A stretch of 64,000 nt of DNA from Candidatus Methanoperedens sp. (GCA_026552955.1 JAPMTS010000003.1:65213-129212), one strand, 5' to 3'. Positions 7,814-16,322 are shown, counted from the stretch's first letter. Notes: generated from the letters alone by a model not told the origin. Translations and numbers: made by a program.

Positions 7814-8986
7814 ATGATTGTGGAAAGAACAATTAAACTCAAACTGGAATTGTCTGATGAAAGCAAAGAAACGCTTAGACAGACTATGGTTTTGAGTAAT
7901 CATGTTTTTAATGAGATTGCCAGATATGGTTTTGATAATCACGCTTGCAGCAAAGTATCTGTTCACCATGCCACTTATTACGGTATTCGAGAACAGCATC
8001 CTGAACTTCCGTGTTCTATTCTTCAAGGAATTAGAGATGTTGCCTGCGAAGCACTTAAAGGACTTGAACTGAAAATACTTCCCAGGAGCAAACCATTCTC
8101 TGCTATTCGATATAATAAACGTGTGCATAAAATCAACCTTATCAAACAAAATGTTAGTCTTTCTTCGGTTAAGGGAAGAGTGACCGCTACGTTTTCTATT
8201 CCTGAATATTATAAACAATATCTCGAATGGGGATTTAAAACATCTACCTTGAGATATAATAAACAGCAGAATGTTTTTTATTTGCATGTGGTTATTCATA
8301 AACCTTCTCCTGAACCTGTTGGCGATAAGGTTCTTGGAATCGATAGAGGAATTGTCAATATCGCCGTGACTTCTAACAATCATTTTTTCAATAGCAAGCC
8401 CATCAAGAACGTGAGAGCAAAGTACGCATTTCTTAGAGCGAAACTGCAAAGCAAAGGCACTAAATCTGCTAAAAAACTTCTCAGGAAGATGAGCAGAAAA
8501 GAGCAACGGTTTGTTTCTAAGGTTAATCACTGTATCTCTAAAGAAATTGTGGCTATGCCTTTTGATATTTTTGCTATTGAGGATTTGACCAGCATAAGAG
8601 TTCAGAGCAGGACCAGAGGAATAGATTTTACTCAGAAACTGAATAATTGGGCGTTCTATGAACTTGAACAGTTTATCAGGTATAAGGCTGAAGCTGTAAG
8701 AAAATCTGTTGTAACTATTGACCCGCGGTACACAAGCCAGAAATGTTCTGTTTGTGGACATATCTACAAAGGAAACAGAAAAGGTAATTCTTTCCATTGT
8801 GTTAAGTGTGGTTTTCAAATACATGCTGACCTCAATGCTGCTCGGAATATTGCCGTTCTCGGTATATCTGGAAACGGTAGGTTGTCTGTAACTCAGCCAC
8901 ACATTGCGTGTGAGGAAGTTGAAGCCCGTAAGGGAATTGAGACTGAACATAGTGATAATGCTGCGCACTTTATAGTGCGGAGTTAA
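7814..8986 (+). CDS. tnpB: TnpB RNA-guided endonuclease (second element)
   Basis: A 390-residue TnpB unrelated in close detail to the copy at 2.6 kb. The RuvC catalytic residues are Asp177 (LGIDRGI), Glu256 (FAIEDLT) and Asp339 (IHADLNAARN). The zinc ribbon is canonical: Cys311/Cys314 (CSVCG) and Cys329/Cys332 (CVKCG). The N-terminal wedge domain carries the usual ERTIKLKLELSDE start. No tnpA accompanies it. All catalytic and zinc residues are intact, so the nuclease is predicted to be active. The last 60 bases of the gene are strongly self-complementary and may form part of its guide RNA. Confidence 0.93.
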   Translation: MIVERTIKLKLELSDESKETLRQTMVLSNHVFNEIARYGFDNHACSKVSVHHATYYGIREQHPELPCSILQGIRDVACEALKGLELKILPRSKPFSAIRYNKRVHKINLIKQNVSLSSVKGRVTATFSIPEYYKQYLEWGFKTSTLRYNKQQNVFYLHVVIHKPSPEPVGDKVLGIDRGIVNIAVTSNNHFFNSKPIKNVRAKYAFLRAKLQSKGTKSAKKLLRKMSRKEQRFVSKVNHCISKEIVAMPFDIFAIEDLTSIRVQSRTRGIDFTQKLNNWAFYELEQFIRYKAEAVRKSVVTIDPRYTSQKCSVCGHIYKGNRKGNSFHCVKCGFQIHADLNAARNIAVLGISGNGRLSVTQPHIACEEVEARKGIETEHSDNAAHFIVRS

Positions 8987-9057
8987 GTTACTGTTGGATT
9001 AGCCCTTATGATGCGTTTAAACAAACGATCTATGCTGGGTTAGTGGGTAAGTAACCC
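8918..9057 (+). ncRNA. Candidate omega RNA 3' region of second TnpB element
   Basis: The 3' end of tnpB and the bases beyond hold three small stem-loops: GAAG-CCC-GTAA-GGG at 8921-8934, CGCACT/AGTGCG with a TTAT loop at 8964-8979, and GGGTTA/TAACCC at 9037-9057. A GAAGCCC-hairpin at the end of the gene is shared with the first TnpB copy (3771-3794). Guide RNAs of TnpB overlap this position. The true right end of the element is not determined. Confidence 0.35.
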
Positions 9058-9064
9058 ATATCAA

Positions 9065-9212
9065 TCACCCGAACATATTTATTTCCCGAAGTTGCTTCTC
9101 AAGCTTTTTATCCAGTTCTACGTTAGATATAGCTGGTTTTATAGTGAGGTTTGAATGTGATTCCTCCTGCAAAACTCTATGATGCTTTCCCGGCAGATTT
9201 CCAAAATCATTT
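9065..9212 (-). pseudogene. Possible gene remnant without start codon
   Basis: On the minus strand a frame of about 48 codons is open from 9212 to a TGA at 9065, ending in a Lys/Glu-rich helical stretch (VELDKKLEKQLREIN). It starts straight after an in-frame stop and has no Met near its beginning. The codon choice looks coding-like. I cannot name a family. It lies between the second TnpB element and tRNA-Glu, a place where truncated genes are expected. Low confidence. Confidence 0.2.
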
Positions 9213-9399
9213 TATCTTCCATAATTGCATATAATATCTGTCCGTAATTGCTATATCCATATTATTCACAATATACATATTTTTATCCTTGGCTTTTCAA
9301 AATATTATCTTCAAAAATGTTCCTATGAAACTTAAGAAAATTGACTTCTAAACGTGCTGGAGAATCAAGAGAAAAATAGGAGTATCTAAGAAAATTAAG
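9213..9399. other. Intergenic, nothing recognised
   Basis: AT-rich stretch between a possible gene remnant and the tRNA-Glu gene. I see no frame, repeat or structured element here beyond short AT runs. Confidence 0.4.
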
Positions 9400-9507
9400 T
9401 GCTCCGATCGGGATTTGAACCCGGGTCTCTGGCTGTCTTTATTTCAGTGCCAAATGGCGCTTAAAACTTGAAAGGCCAGAATGATTGGCCTGCTACACTA
9501 TCGGAGC
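9400..9507 (-). tRNA. tRNA-Glu (TTC) with intron
   Basis: On the minus strand, acceptor GCTCCGA pairs with TCGGAGC and the anticodon stem CTGGC/GCCAG encloses C-T-TTC-A with anticodon TTC. A 34-base intron at 9435-9468 interrupts the loop between positions 37 and 38, the canonical archaeal site. The exon-intron border can form a bulge-helix-bulge, which the tRNA splicing endonuclease recognises. The T arm GGG-TTCAAAT-CCC is standard. CCA is not encoded. Confidence 0.93.
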
Positions 9508-9645
9508 ATAGTACGCCTAATAATACACAACTATATTTAACGGTTTGGTAGGAATATCAATTCATAATTCCAATTGCAGGTTGTTCTATCATTTCAGTCG
9601 ATATATTTATATAGGGCAAAGAATGAGTTTTAGGATGGTGTCGAA

Positions 9646-10353
9646 ATGGAAGATAAATGCCCGAAATGCGGTGAAACACTTTTAACCAGGACTATTAAGA
9701 AGAAAATAGGTCTTGGAAGTATTGATTATCCGATTGCCCAAACATGCCCGAAATGCAATTGGAACAAAGACCTGACCGGGGCAGGCGATATAAAATCAAA
9801 ACCTGTAATGCAGGATGCAGGTCAAGCTCAAAATGAAATGAAAAAAACCGAAATAAAAACGCAGATCAAACCAGAAGTTCCGGTTTTACCTTCTTCAAAA
9901 CCAGCGTCAACAAGCATCAATTCCCTGATCCCTATTGTCCTGGCAATACTCGTTGTGGCTGCTATTGCCTGGGTATTTTTCATGGACCCGACCGAAGAAG
10001 GGCAGCTGGATAATTTTCCCATTACTCCTCCAATAATTAGTCAAACACCGGTACAGACTCCAACAACCACGATCATTCCGGAAGTTACGGCAACAGGCAG
10101 GAAACTACCGATCAGATTGGAAAGTGATCGGGGTTTTTCTCCAAAAAATTCTACGATCAGGCCGGGAGATGAGGTTGTCTGGACAAACGATGGAACATAT
10201 AATCTTATTCTTGTAAGCTCTGAAAACATATTCCAGGAAAAATCAATAAGTAATGGAAAAAGAGAAACATATGTTTTTATAAAACCAGGAACATATAATT
10301 TCTCTATAAAAGGAAAAGAAAACTTGAAAGGAACAATTATTGTTGAACCTTAG
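9646..10353 (+). CDS. Zinc-ribbon membrane protein with C-terminal cupredoxin-like domain
   Basis: A 235-residue protein in three parts. Residues 1-40 are a zinc ribbon with Cys5/Cys8 and Cys34/Cys37. A Lys/Pro-rich linker leads to one transmembrane helix near residues 93-112 (LIPIVLAILVVAAIAWVFF). Residues 150-235 look like a cupredoxin fold (FSPKNSTIRPGDEVVWTND, then KPGTYNF). The usual copper ligands are absent: Asn replaces His after the WTND turn and there is no Cys-x-x-His-x-x-Met near the C terminus. The topology puts the ribbon in the cytosol and the cupredoxin-like domain outside. It is convergent with and overlaps the next gene by 4 bases. Confidence 0.75.
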   Translation: MEDKCPKCGETLLTRTIKKKIGLGSIDYPIAQTCPKCNWNKDLTGAGDIKSKPVMQDAGQAQNEMKKTEIKTQIKPEVPVLPSSKPASTSINSLIPIVLAILVVAAIAWVFFMDPTEEGQLDNFPITPPIISQTPVQTPTTTIIPEVTATGRKLPIRLESDRGFSPKNSTIRPGDEVVWTNDGTYNLILVSSENIFQEKSISNGKRETYVFIKPGTYNFSIKGKENLKGTIIVEP

Positions 10354-10679
10354 ACCATAGTCCAATCAAGCTGGAATCCATCAAGGGTCATGAGGATAAT
10401 TTTCTGCTTTATTCCCGGCAAATCATAAGGCAGTTCCTCAAAACCTATATACATTTCATCGCCTGGATTTATTTCGGGCGGTGCATTTGGTGTTTTGCCG
10501 AAAAAGTATTTTTTGTTTGCCTTGCTATCCAATACAACTACATTTCTCCAGCCTTTTGCCTGTGCAACCCGTACAACACTGCATTTCCTTTTGAATTTCT
10601 TTAAGGTTTTTTTTTCTCCGCCAATCTCTGTTTCAGTGGTCTGGATCATATCAATATCATTTTCTGCCATTTTTATCAC
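10350..10679 (-). CDS. Conserved-looking hypothetical protein, 109 residues
   Basis: I do not recognise this soluble protein. It has a charged N-terminal segment (TEIGGEKKTLKKFKRK), a strand-rich centre (CSVVRVAQAKGWRNVVVLDS) and an acidic C-terminal half ending in TLDGFQLDWTMV. No cysteine pairs, signal or membrane helix. The start could be Met1 or Met4 (MAENDID). It is divergent from the small gene at 10741 and convergent with the zinc-ribbon gene. Confidence 0.55.
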   Translation of the reverse strand: MIKMAENDIDMIQTTETEIGGEKKTLKKFKRKCSVVRVAQAKGWRNVVVLDSKANKKYFFGKTPNAPPEINPGDEMYIGFEELPYDLPGIKQKIILMTLDGFQLDWTMV

Positions 10680-10740
10680 ACCATAAGAACCTTGATATAC
10701 CAGCTTATGTATTAAACCATACTATTACAAGGTGATACTT

Positions 10741-10959
10741 ATGGGACTTCCAGCAACTAAACGCTATCTGATTGAATTACTTCACATGCATAAACTTACA
10801 TACGAACAAGTAGCCCAATATTCGGAAATACCGGTTGAAAGGGTAAAAGCGATAAAGAAGGGTGAAATACCCACAGATATCGAAGTATATAAATTAAAAC
10901 AGGTGGCTTTTTCCTTATCTGAGCTTCGCTCCAAAGATACGGGCGAGACAATGGATTAA
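10741..10959 (+). CDS. Small HTH-like protein upstream of Hef
   Basis: A 72-residue protein starting at ATG 10741, preceded by the Shine-Dalgarno AAGGTGAT; an upstream GTG at 10732 overlaps that site and is less likely. The sequence has a helix-turn-helix-like pattern: LTYEQVAQYSEIPVERVKAI resembles an XRE-type motif in which the second helix reads out DNA. Only about 14 bases separate it from hef, so it is likely the first gene of that transcript. Function as a transcription regulator is a guess from the motif. Confidence 0.55.
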   Translation: MGLPATKRYLIELLHMHKLTYEQVAQYSEIPVERVKAIKKGEIPTDIEVYKLKQVAFSLSELRSKDTGETMD

Positions 10960-10973
10960 TATGATAGTTTAGA

Positions 10974-13232
10974 ATGAATGATGTCGAATACATTAAACAT
11001 CCTTTAATAAAACCTGACACTGTAGAGCAGAGATTATATCAGCTCGCACTTGCAGGGGAAGCGATCAAGAAATCAAGCCTTATAGTGCTTCCCACAGGTC
11101 TTGGGAAAACTGTGGTGGCTCTCCTTGTGATGGTTTCACGCCTTCACAAAGGGAAGGTTTTGCTTCTATCCCCGACAAAACCACTTGTAGAACAGCATTC
11201 GGCTTTTTTCAAAGATGCTCTTAATATCCCTCCTGAAACAGTGGTATTGTTTACTGGAAATACAGATCCCGCCAAAAGAGAAAGCATGTGGGAGAAAGCA
11301 CAGCTTGTTATCTCAACGCCCCAGGTCATAGAGAATGATCTCCTTGGAAAGAAGATCAGCCTTGATAAGGTTTCATGTATCATTTTTGACGAAGCTCACA
11401 GGGCAACCGGGAATTATTCCTACGTTTATATAGCGGAAAAATATATACAACAGAACCCTGACCCGCTTGTTCTTGGAATTACAGCAAGTCCGGGAAGTAA
11501 TACTGAAAAAATCCAGGAAGTTTGTGCGAATCTTCATTTAAAGTCGGTTGAGATGAGAACTGATTCTGACCCTGACGTTAAACCCTATATTTTTGACAAG
11601 GACATCGAGTGGAAATATGTCTCAATACCTATTGAAATGAAGGGTTTGAAAGAATTAATGGATAAAGTCCTGAACGACAGGCTGGCGAAATTACGTGAAC
11701 TTGGTCTAATATCGAATCTCCAGAACAGGTTATCGAAAAGAGAAATGCTTGATCTCCAGGCACGTTTGCAGACGCAGCTTCGTTCATTTCCCGACCAGAA
11801 GATCTATCAGGGCATATCCCTTCTTGCTGAGATCTTCAAAGTGAGCCATGCTATCGAGATATCAGAAACCCAGGGGGCATCCGCCTTATCAAAATATTTT
11901 GACCGGCTTGAAAATGAGGCCAGGTCCAAAAGCGGCAGTAAAGCCGCAAAACGCCTGATGGAAGACCTGAGCATGCGTCAGGCTGTGCATCATCTTGGCG
12001 GCTGTGATGGCAATAACCCCAAATTGAACGCGGTAAAAGAGCTTGTTGAAAAGCAGATCCAGGAGGCTCCCCAATCGCGTGTTATCGTCTTTACCAATTA
12101 CAGGGATACGGCGGAACTTGTCGCAAATTCCCTCAAAGAAGTTCCCGGTATAAAACCCATAAGATTCGTGGGTCAGGCAAGTAAATACAAGGACAAGGGT
12201 CTTACGCAAAAACAGCAGGTTGAGATCATCCAAAAATTCAAGGATGGTGAATATAATACTCTTGTGGCAACCTCAGTTGCCGAAGAAGGACTGGACATAC
12301 CCGCCACCGACCTTGTTGTATTTTTCGAACCTATCCCTTCGGAGATAAGGAGCATCCAGCGAAAAGGAAGGACGGGAAGAAAGCATGCTGGAAGGGTTGT
12401 TATCCTGATGGCAAAAGGATCAAAAGATGAAGCATACCACTGGAGCAGCAACCGAAGGGAGCGGCAAATGATCACGACCATGAAAAATCTGGATGCAGAC
12501 CTGGGTTCTCAAAATGACGAGCCGGAAGGGCAAACAAAATTAATGGATTTTTCAGCTGCCCAGGTATCAGATCCCGAAGTTCCCAGGGTAAAAGTCTATG
12601 CAGATAGAAGGGAGATCCGTTCCCATGTTGTGCATTCTCTCGAAAAGCTGGGCGTGGAAGTGATATTAAGAACACTGCAAGTGGGTGATTACGTTGTAAG
12701 TGACCGTGTGGGCATAGAGAGAAAAACTGCTGAAGATTTCCTGAGTACATTCCTTGATGGCAGGGATCTTTTCAGCCAGATTTCAGATCTTGCACGCGCT
12801 TACAGGCGTCCCTTACTCATCATTGAAGGAGAGGGGATCTATTCAAAGAGGCAGATCCACCCCAATGCTATCCGGGGCGCGCTTTCAACAGTCGCAATTG
12901 ATTTCGGGGTACCCGTATTATTCACCAGGGATGAAGAAGATACTGCCGCGTTGATAAGCGTAATAGCAAAAAGGGAACAGGCAGGCGACTCGAAAAAGGA
13001 AATAAACCTTCACGGCAATAAAACAGCCTCAACACTTCCTGAGCAGCAGGAATATCTGGTTTCGGCTATTTCTGAAATAGGGCCGGTTGTGGCAAGGAAC
13101 CTGCTGGTGCACTTTGGCAGTGTGGAACGTATCATGAAAGCATCACGTGAGGAATTGATGGTTGTGGATCTTGTGGGGCCAAAGACAGCAGACAGGATAA
13201 AGGAAGTTGTGAGCACAGAGTATAAGGGTTGA
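10974..13232 (+). CDS. hef: Hef helicase/XPF-type nuclease
   Basis: Hef processes stalled replication forks. The 752-residue protein has an N-terminal SF2 helicase with Walker A (PTGLGKT, residues 40-46), DEAH box (IIFDEAHRA), motif III-like GITASPGS and the C-terminal helicase motifs (VATSVAEEGLDIP, QRKGRTGR). After a linker comes the XPF nuclease domain with GDYVVSDRVGIERKTAEDF, the GDX-nERKx3D catalytic signature, and tandem helix-hairpin-helix motifs near the end (VARNLLVHFGSVERI, VDLVGPKTADRI). Both activities look intact. Full-length Hef is typical of Euryarchaeota. Confidence 0.95.
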   Translation: MNDVEYIKHPLIKPDTVEQRLYQLALAGEAIKKSSLIVLPTGLGKTVVALLVMVSRLHKGKVLLLSPTKPLVEQHSAFFKDALNIPPETVVLFTGNTDPAKRESMWEKAQLVISTPQVIENDLLGKKISLDKVSCIIFDEAHRATGNYSYVYIAEKYIQQNPDPLVLGITASPGSNTEKIQEVCANLHLKSVEMRTDSDPDVKPYIFDKDIEWKYVSIPIEMKGLKELMDKVLNDRLAKLRELGLISNLQNRLSKREMLDLQARLQTQLRSFPDQKIYQGISLLAEIFKVSHAIEISETQGASALSKYFDRLENEARSKSGSKAAKRLMEDLSMRQAVHHLGGCDGNNPKLNAVKELVEKQIQEAPQSRVIVFTNYRDTAELVANSLKEVPGIKPIRFVGQASKYKDKGLTQKQQVEIIQKFKDGEYNTLVATSVAEEGLDIPATDLVVFFEPIPSEIRSIQRKGRTGRKHAGRVVILMAKGSKDEAYHWSSNRRERQMITTMKNLDADLGSQNDEPEGQTKLMDFSAAQVSDPEVPRVKVYADRREIRSHVVHSLEKLGVEVILRTLQVGDYVVSDRVGIERKTAEDFLSTFLDGRDLFSQISDLARAYRRPLLIIEGEGIYSKRQIHPNAIRGALSTVAIDFGVPVLFTRDEEDTAALISVIAKREQAGDSKKEINLHGNKTASTLPEQQEYLVSAISEIGPVVARNLLVHFGSVERIMKASREELMVVDLVGPKTADRIKEVVSTEYKG

Positions 13233-13257
13233 TATTTTGATGTTTCCTTTCCCTATT

Positions 13258-13866
13258 TCAAATTCTTGAGAGCTTTCGAGCAAACCATTTTACCGGAATG
13301 AACATAGGCACTTGCTTCTGGTATTTTCTGTATTCATTCCCGAAAACCAAAAGTAACCTTCTTTCCTCTATAAACGCTCCTGCCAGAAAATATCCGATTA
13401 CAAGCAGTGCTGCGGTTAAATCAAGCATTGTCATTTTCATCTGTGTGAACAAAATGAGAATTCCCGCTGAATAGAACGGATGCCGGACGATCCCATACGC
13501 ACCTCCTGTTAAAAGTACCCTTTTTTTCTCCCGCTTTATACCGCTAAATTCAAGGAGATCTATCTGCAATATTGCATAACCGAACATACCGAGTGCAACC
13601 ATGCGAACCAGGATGACAACTGGATACAGATCATGAGGGACCGCATAAACAACCGGAGTGGATTTTGAATATGTCATCCAGATCATGAAGGCGGGCGCTA
13701 ACAATGGAATACTGACCAGGGAATAGATCATCCTGTAATACCGGAATCCATTTCCCAGCACGTTCCTTGCTATATTTTTGATATAATCCATAGCGAGAAT
13801 GCTATGAATGATCGCAAAAAACAGGAAATATATAACAAACAAAATTATATTATTCATGTGCATCAT
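13258..13866 (-). CDS. Membrane methyltransferase of the NnrU/isoprenylcysteine-PEMT type
   Basis: A 202-residue integral membrane protein with about five hydrophobic helices. The C-terminal half has the phospholipid/isoprenylcysteine methyltransferase signature: GAYGIVRHPFYSAG, followed by EERRLLLVFGNEYRKYQKQVPMFIP, where the RHP and EE residues bind SAM. The acceptor (lipid, prenyl group or other) cannot be told. It is convergent with hef, 25 bases away. Confidence 0.8.
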   Translation of the reverse strand: MMHMNNIILFVIYFLFFAIIHSILAMDYIKNIARNVLGNGFRYYRMIYSLVSIPLLAPAFMIWMTYSKSTPVVYAVPHDLYPVVILVRMVALGMFGYAILQIDLLEFSGIKREKKRVLLTGGAYGIVRHPFYSAGILILFTQMKMTMLDLTAALLVIGYFLAGAFIEERRLLLVFGNEYRKYQKQVPMFIPVKWFARKLSRI

Positions 13867-13987
13867 TTTATTGTGTTTAAACTATTTAATTGCTTTGTGT
13901 CATCTTGATTTTATTAAGGGTAAATTGTCCAGAGTAAAAGATTAAATAGCATTTCCATATATAATATATTATAAGAAGGTTAAATCA

Positions 13988-14110
13988 ATGGGCGTAAAAA
14001 AAACCGGTGAAAAGTATCGATGCAATATTTGCGGAAACGAAGTCGTTGTGACAAAAACAGGTGGAGGAACCCTTGTATGCTGTGGCGAGGATATGGAGCT
14101 TATTGAATAG
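13988..14110 (+). CDS. Desulforedoxin-like rubredoxin-fold mini protein
   Basis: A 40-residue protein with the desulfoferrodoxin N-terminal domain: [17 protein letters not shown], then [13 protein letters not shown]. The four iron ligands are the two cysteines of CNIC and the adjacent pair CC, exactly as in desulforedoxin, which binds one iron in an FeS4 site as a homodimer. The start follows AAGAAGGTTAAATCA. The catalytic superoxide reductase domain of desulfoferrodoxin is absent and no superoxide reductase is adjacent. It stands alone and likely transfers electrons in oxidative stress (inference). Confidence 0.85.
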   Translation: MGVKKTGEKYRCNICGNEVVVTKTGGGTLVCCGEDMELIE

Positions 14111-14223
14111 CAACTCTCTCCTCGTTTTCACAACCGCAGATCACAGAGTCTGCTATCACCTTCAGGTTCATAAATAACCATATAAAAATATCGAGAAACA
14201 TCCAGAAAATTACGAACTAGAAA

Positions 14224-14246
14224 CGAACTCCAGCAACGTGAGTTCG
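14224..14246. terminator. Inverted repeat downstream of methyltransferase
   Basis: CGAACTC (14224-14230) and GAGTTCG (14240-14246) form a perfect 7-bp stem with a 9-base loop, 17 bases past the stop of the minus-strand methyltransferase. Further GAGTTCG and ACGAACT copies lie beside it, so it could equally be a protein-binding repeat. No T-run follows. Confidence 0.3.
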
Positions 14247-14263
14247 TACGAGTTCGTTGTTAA

Positions 14264-15235
14264 TTATTCCCAAAAAGCCGTAATAACCTGATTATTCTTC
14301 TGCGCAAGGTCATCAATTTCGATCTCTCTAAATCCGGCATCTGTGAGCCATTCCCTGTATTGGGTTTCGGTATATGTGCTTCCATTTTCCGTGTTTGCCA
14401 GCATATTCACCGCAAACATTTCTGCCATAGGGCTTCGTCCCCGTACCATATCCACGATGGCGATCATCCCACCGCTTTTCAAAATATTGCCGGCGCGCCT
14501 AATGAGCGTCCTGTTCTCTTTTTCTGAATAGATATGGCAGATATTGCCCATAAAAATAATATCAAATGATTCCCCTGTGAATTCGTTTGCGAAATCATTC
14601 GTAAAATCCCCCTTTTTCAGGGTCAGATTCTTGATATTTCCCAAACCGAACCGGGTTCTAACATAATCGACAGTATCAGGCATATCATAGAGAACCGCAT
14701 TCAAGCCCCTGTTGACAAACGCCTTTGCGTATTTGCCGGGTCCGCCTCCCAGGTCAAGCACGTTCTTTGCGTTCTTCTTTCTACCAAGGCAGTGATCTAC
14801 AGTTTCCTCTACGAGTTTATCAGGCCTTGAAGCCATTGCGTTCATAAAAGCTTCCACATCTTGCTGTTCTCTTTCAGGTTTTGCCCCTTTGATTATCCCG
14901 GGAAGTGCAAGCCATGCTTTCATTATATCGAGAAAATGGGGAAGAGACCCTCCAACATTGCCTTCTTCGATGAAGTAGACCCGGGCTTTCTCGGTAATAG
15001 TATACCTGTCCTGTCTCTTATGAACGAATCCCAGGCTACACAGCGCCTCAAGCACGATGAATAAAGCCCTCTCATCGGCATTGAGCATAAGCTTCAATGA
15101 TGGGATATCTTTTTCATCGAGGAGTGCTTCAAATATCCCCGCTCTGTACGCACAGCCAAGCAAAACAAGTTTACTTGCAAGGTCTCTTGCATTTTCAAAA
15201 TCAAACTCTTCATTCGATGTCCATATTTTTGCCAT
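14264..15235 (-). CDS. SAM-dependent O-methyltransferase-like protein with winged-helix dimerisation domain
   Basis: Starting at Met 15235 (MAKIWTSNEEF) the protein has 323 residues. The N-terminal 100 residues form a winged-helix-type domain (AGIFEALLDE, LEALCSLGFVHKR, YTITEKARVYF), as in plant-type O-methyltransferases and BchU/hydroxyneurosporene-type enzymes. The SAM domain has VLDLGGGPGKYA, VLYDMPDTV, KGDFTNDF and FDIIFMGNICHIY. The substrate is unknown. An upstream ATG (15274) lies inside the edge of a transposon relic, so the later start is preferred. Confidence 0.83.
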   Translation of the reverse strand: MAKIWTSNEEFDFENARDLASKLVLLGCAYRAGIFEALLDEKDIPSLKLMLNADERALFIVLEALCSLGFVHKRQDRYTITEKARVYFIEEGNVGGSLPHFLDIMKAWLALPGIIKGAKPEREQQDVEAFMNAMASRPDKLVEETVDHCLGRKKNAKNVLDLGGGPGKYAKAFVNRGLNAVLYDMPDTVDYVRTRFGLGNIKNLTLKKGDFTNDFANEFTGESFDIIFMGNICHIYSEKENRTLIRRAGNILKSGGMIAIVDMVRGRSPMAEMFAVNMLANTENGSTYTETQYREWLTDAGFREIEIDDLAQKNNQVITAFWE

Positions 15236-15253
15236 ATAACCTCTTAACTGGAG

Positions 15254-15502
15254 TGAACCCCAAAAACTGTACAACCAGTTAAGAAACTTTCTCTATTTAA
15301 GAACTCCCCTGACTTTTCAAATTCCTCAGGAGTGACATACCCGATTGATGAATGAATCCGTTTTGATAGCATTGTTGGATGGATACCATTTTCACGACTT
15401 ACTTGTGCTGCATTTTTTTCTTGTTTTCATATTTGCACCCTTTCTATAGATGTTTGTTAAGAATGTTGCTTAACTATCTGTCCACTTTTTGGGGTGCAGT
15501 CC
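15254..15502 (-). mobile_element. Internally deleted IS3-family element
   Basis: About 250 bases with imperfect terminal inverted repeats: CCCCAAAAACTGTACAACC at one end and, reverse-complemented at the other, CCCCAAAAAGTGGACAGAT, both followed by AGTTAAG. Read on the minus strand, a start-like ATG after AAAGGGTGCAAAT is followed, with one frame break, by an OrfA-type HTH (AQVSRENGIHPTMLS) that is joined directly to the C terminus of an IS3 integrase (KRIHSSIGYVTPEEFE). The body of the transposase is gone, so this is a MITE-like deletion derivative that needs a helper transposase. A related left-end relic lies near 38.95-39.03 kb. Confidence 0.75.
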
Positions 15503-15595
15503 ACAGTGAAAGTATTATTTTATCTTGCAGGAGTTAGGCAACTCCCAGAAAAGAGTTATATCTCATCCTCACAAATATCGAACAAGGTTTGAACA

Positions 15596-16282
15596 ATGTT
15601 TATCGGTCACTATGGTATCGGGTTTGCACTCAAAAAGGTAGAACCAGGATTATCCCTTGGATTACTTATTTTCGGTGCGATCATGCTTGACATCCTGTTC
15701 GGGCTTTTTTTACTTGTCGGGGTAGAGCACGCAAAGATCGTTCCGGGCGCCACAGTGGTATCACCGTTTGAATTCTACGATTATCCCCTGAGCCACAGCG
15801 CCCTGGGCGCAGTTATTTTGGCAACATCCGGCTTTCTGGCATACTGGCTCTGGCCAACAGCGGATCGCACAAAGAGAAAGCGGCCAGCATTCGTTCTTGC
15901 AGCGGCGATCTTCTCGCATTTTATCCTGGATGTCATATCACATACTCCTGATATGACTCTATTTGGAAATAATTCGCCAGGACTTGGCCTTTCTCTCTGG
16001 AATAGCCTTGCAGGAACAATGATAGTAGAACTTGGACTTTTGTTCATAGGGATTACTCTTTACATGAGCGCGACCCATAGTATTTCATCATCGGGTACAT
16101 ATGGGCTTACATTGCTGGTATTGATGCTCATCGTCTTTTTTATTGCCAACATCTTTGGTCCCCCGCCTCCGGATATTATTTCAGTCGCCGTCACTATGAC
16201 AATAGGCCAGTTTGCACTTGTTGCAATTGCTTATTGGGTTGATAAAAATCGGATCGCAAATCGACCTGGCCGAAGATCATAA
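15596..16282 (+). CDS. Membrane-bound metal-dependent hydrolase, YdjM-like
   Basis: A 228-residue polytopic membrane protein. It opens with MFIGHYGIGFALKK and has conserved polar residues within hydrophobic helices (DILFGLFLL, YPLSHSALGAV, SHFILDVISHTPD), the pattern of the YdjM/LexA-regulated inner-membrane hydrolase family in which His and Asp clusters are thought to bind metal. About six membrane segments. The biochemical role of the family is not established. It is convergent with the CcdA-like gene of the mercury operon. Confidence 0.7.
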   Translation: MFIGHYGIGFALKKVEPGLSLGLLIFGAIMLDILFGLFLLVGVEHAKIVPGATVVSPFEFYDYPLSHSALGAVILATSGFLAYWLWPTADRTKRKRPAFVLAAAIFSHFILDVISHTPDMTLFGNNSPGLGLSLWNSLAGTMIVELGLLFIGITLYMSATHSISSSGTYGLTLLVLMLIVFFIANIFGPPPPDIISVAVTMTIGQFALVAIAYWVDKNRIANRPGRRS

Positions 16283-16322
16283 TTATTTGAACTTGATCAG
16301 TTTAAAGATTAATTCCGGGTCT

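Noticed and set aside
7691..8968. Long minus-strand frame of about 425 codons
   Set aside because: It is antisense to the second tnpB, which has full RuvC and zinc-ribbon motifs. The reverse frame has no recognisable domain and is a codon-bias shadow.
15781..16047. Minus-strand frame opposite the YdjM-like gene
   Set aside because: The membrane protein on the plus strand has coherent helices; the reverse is low-information shadow.
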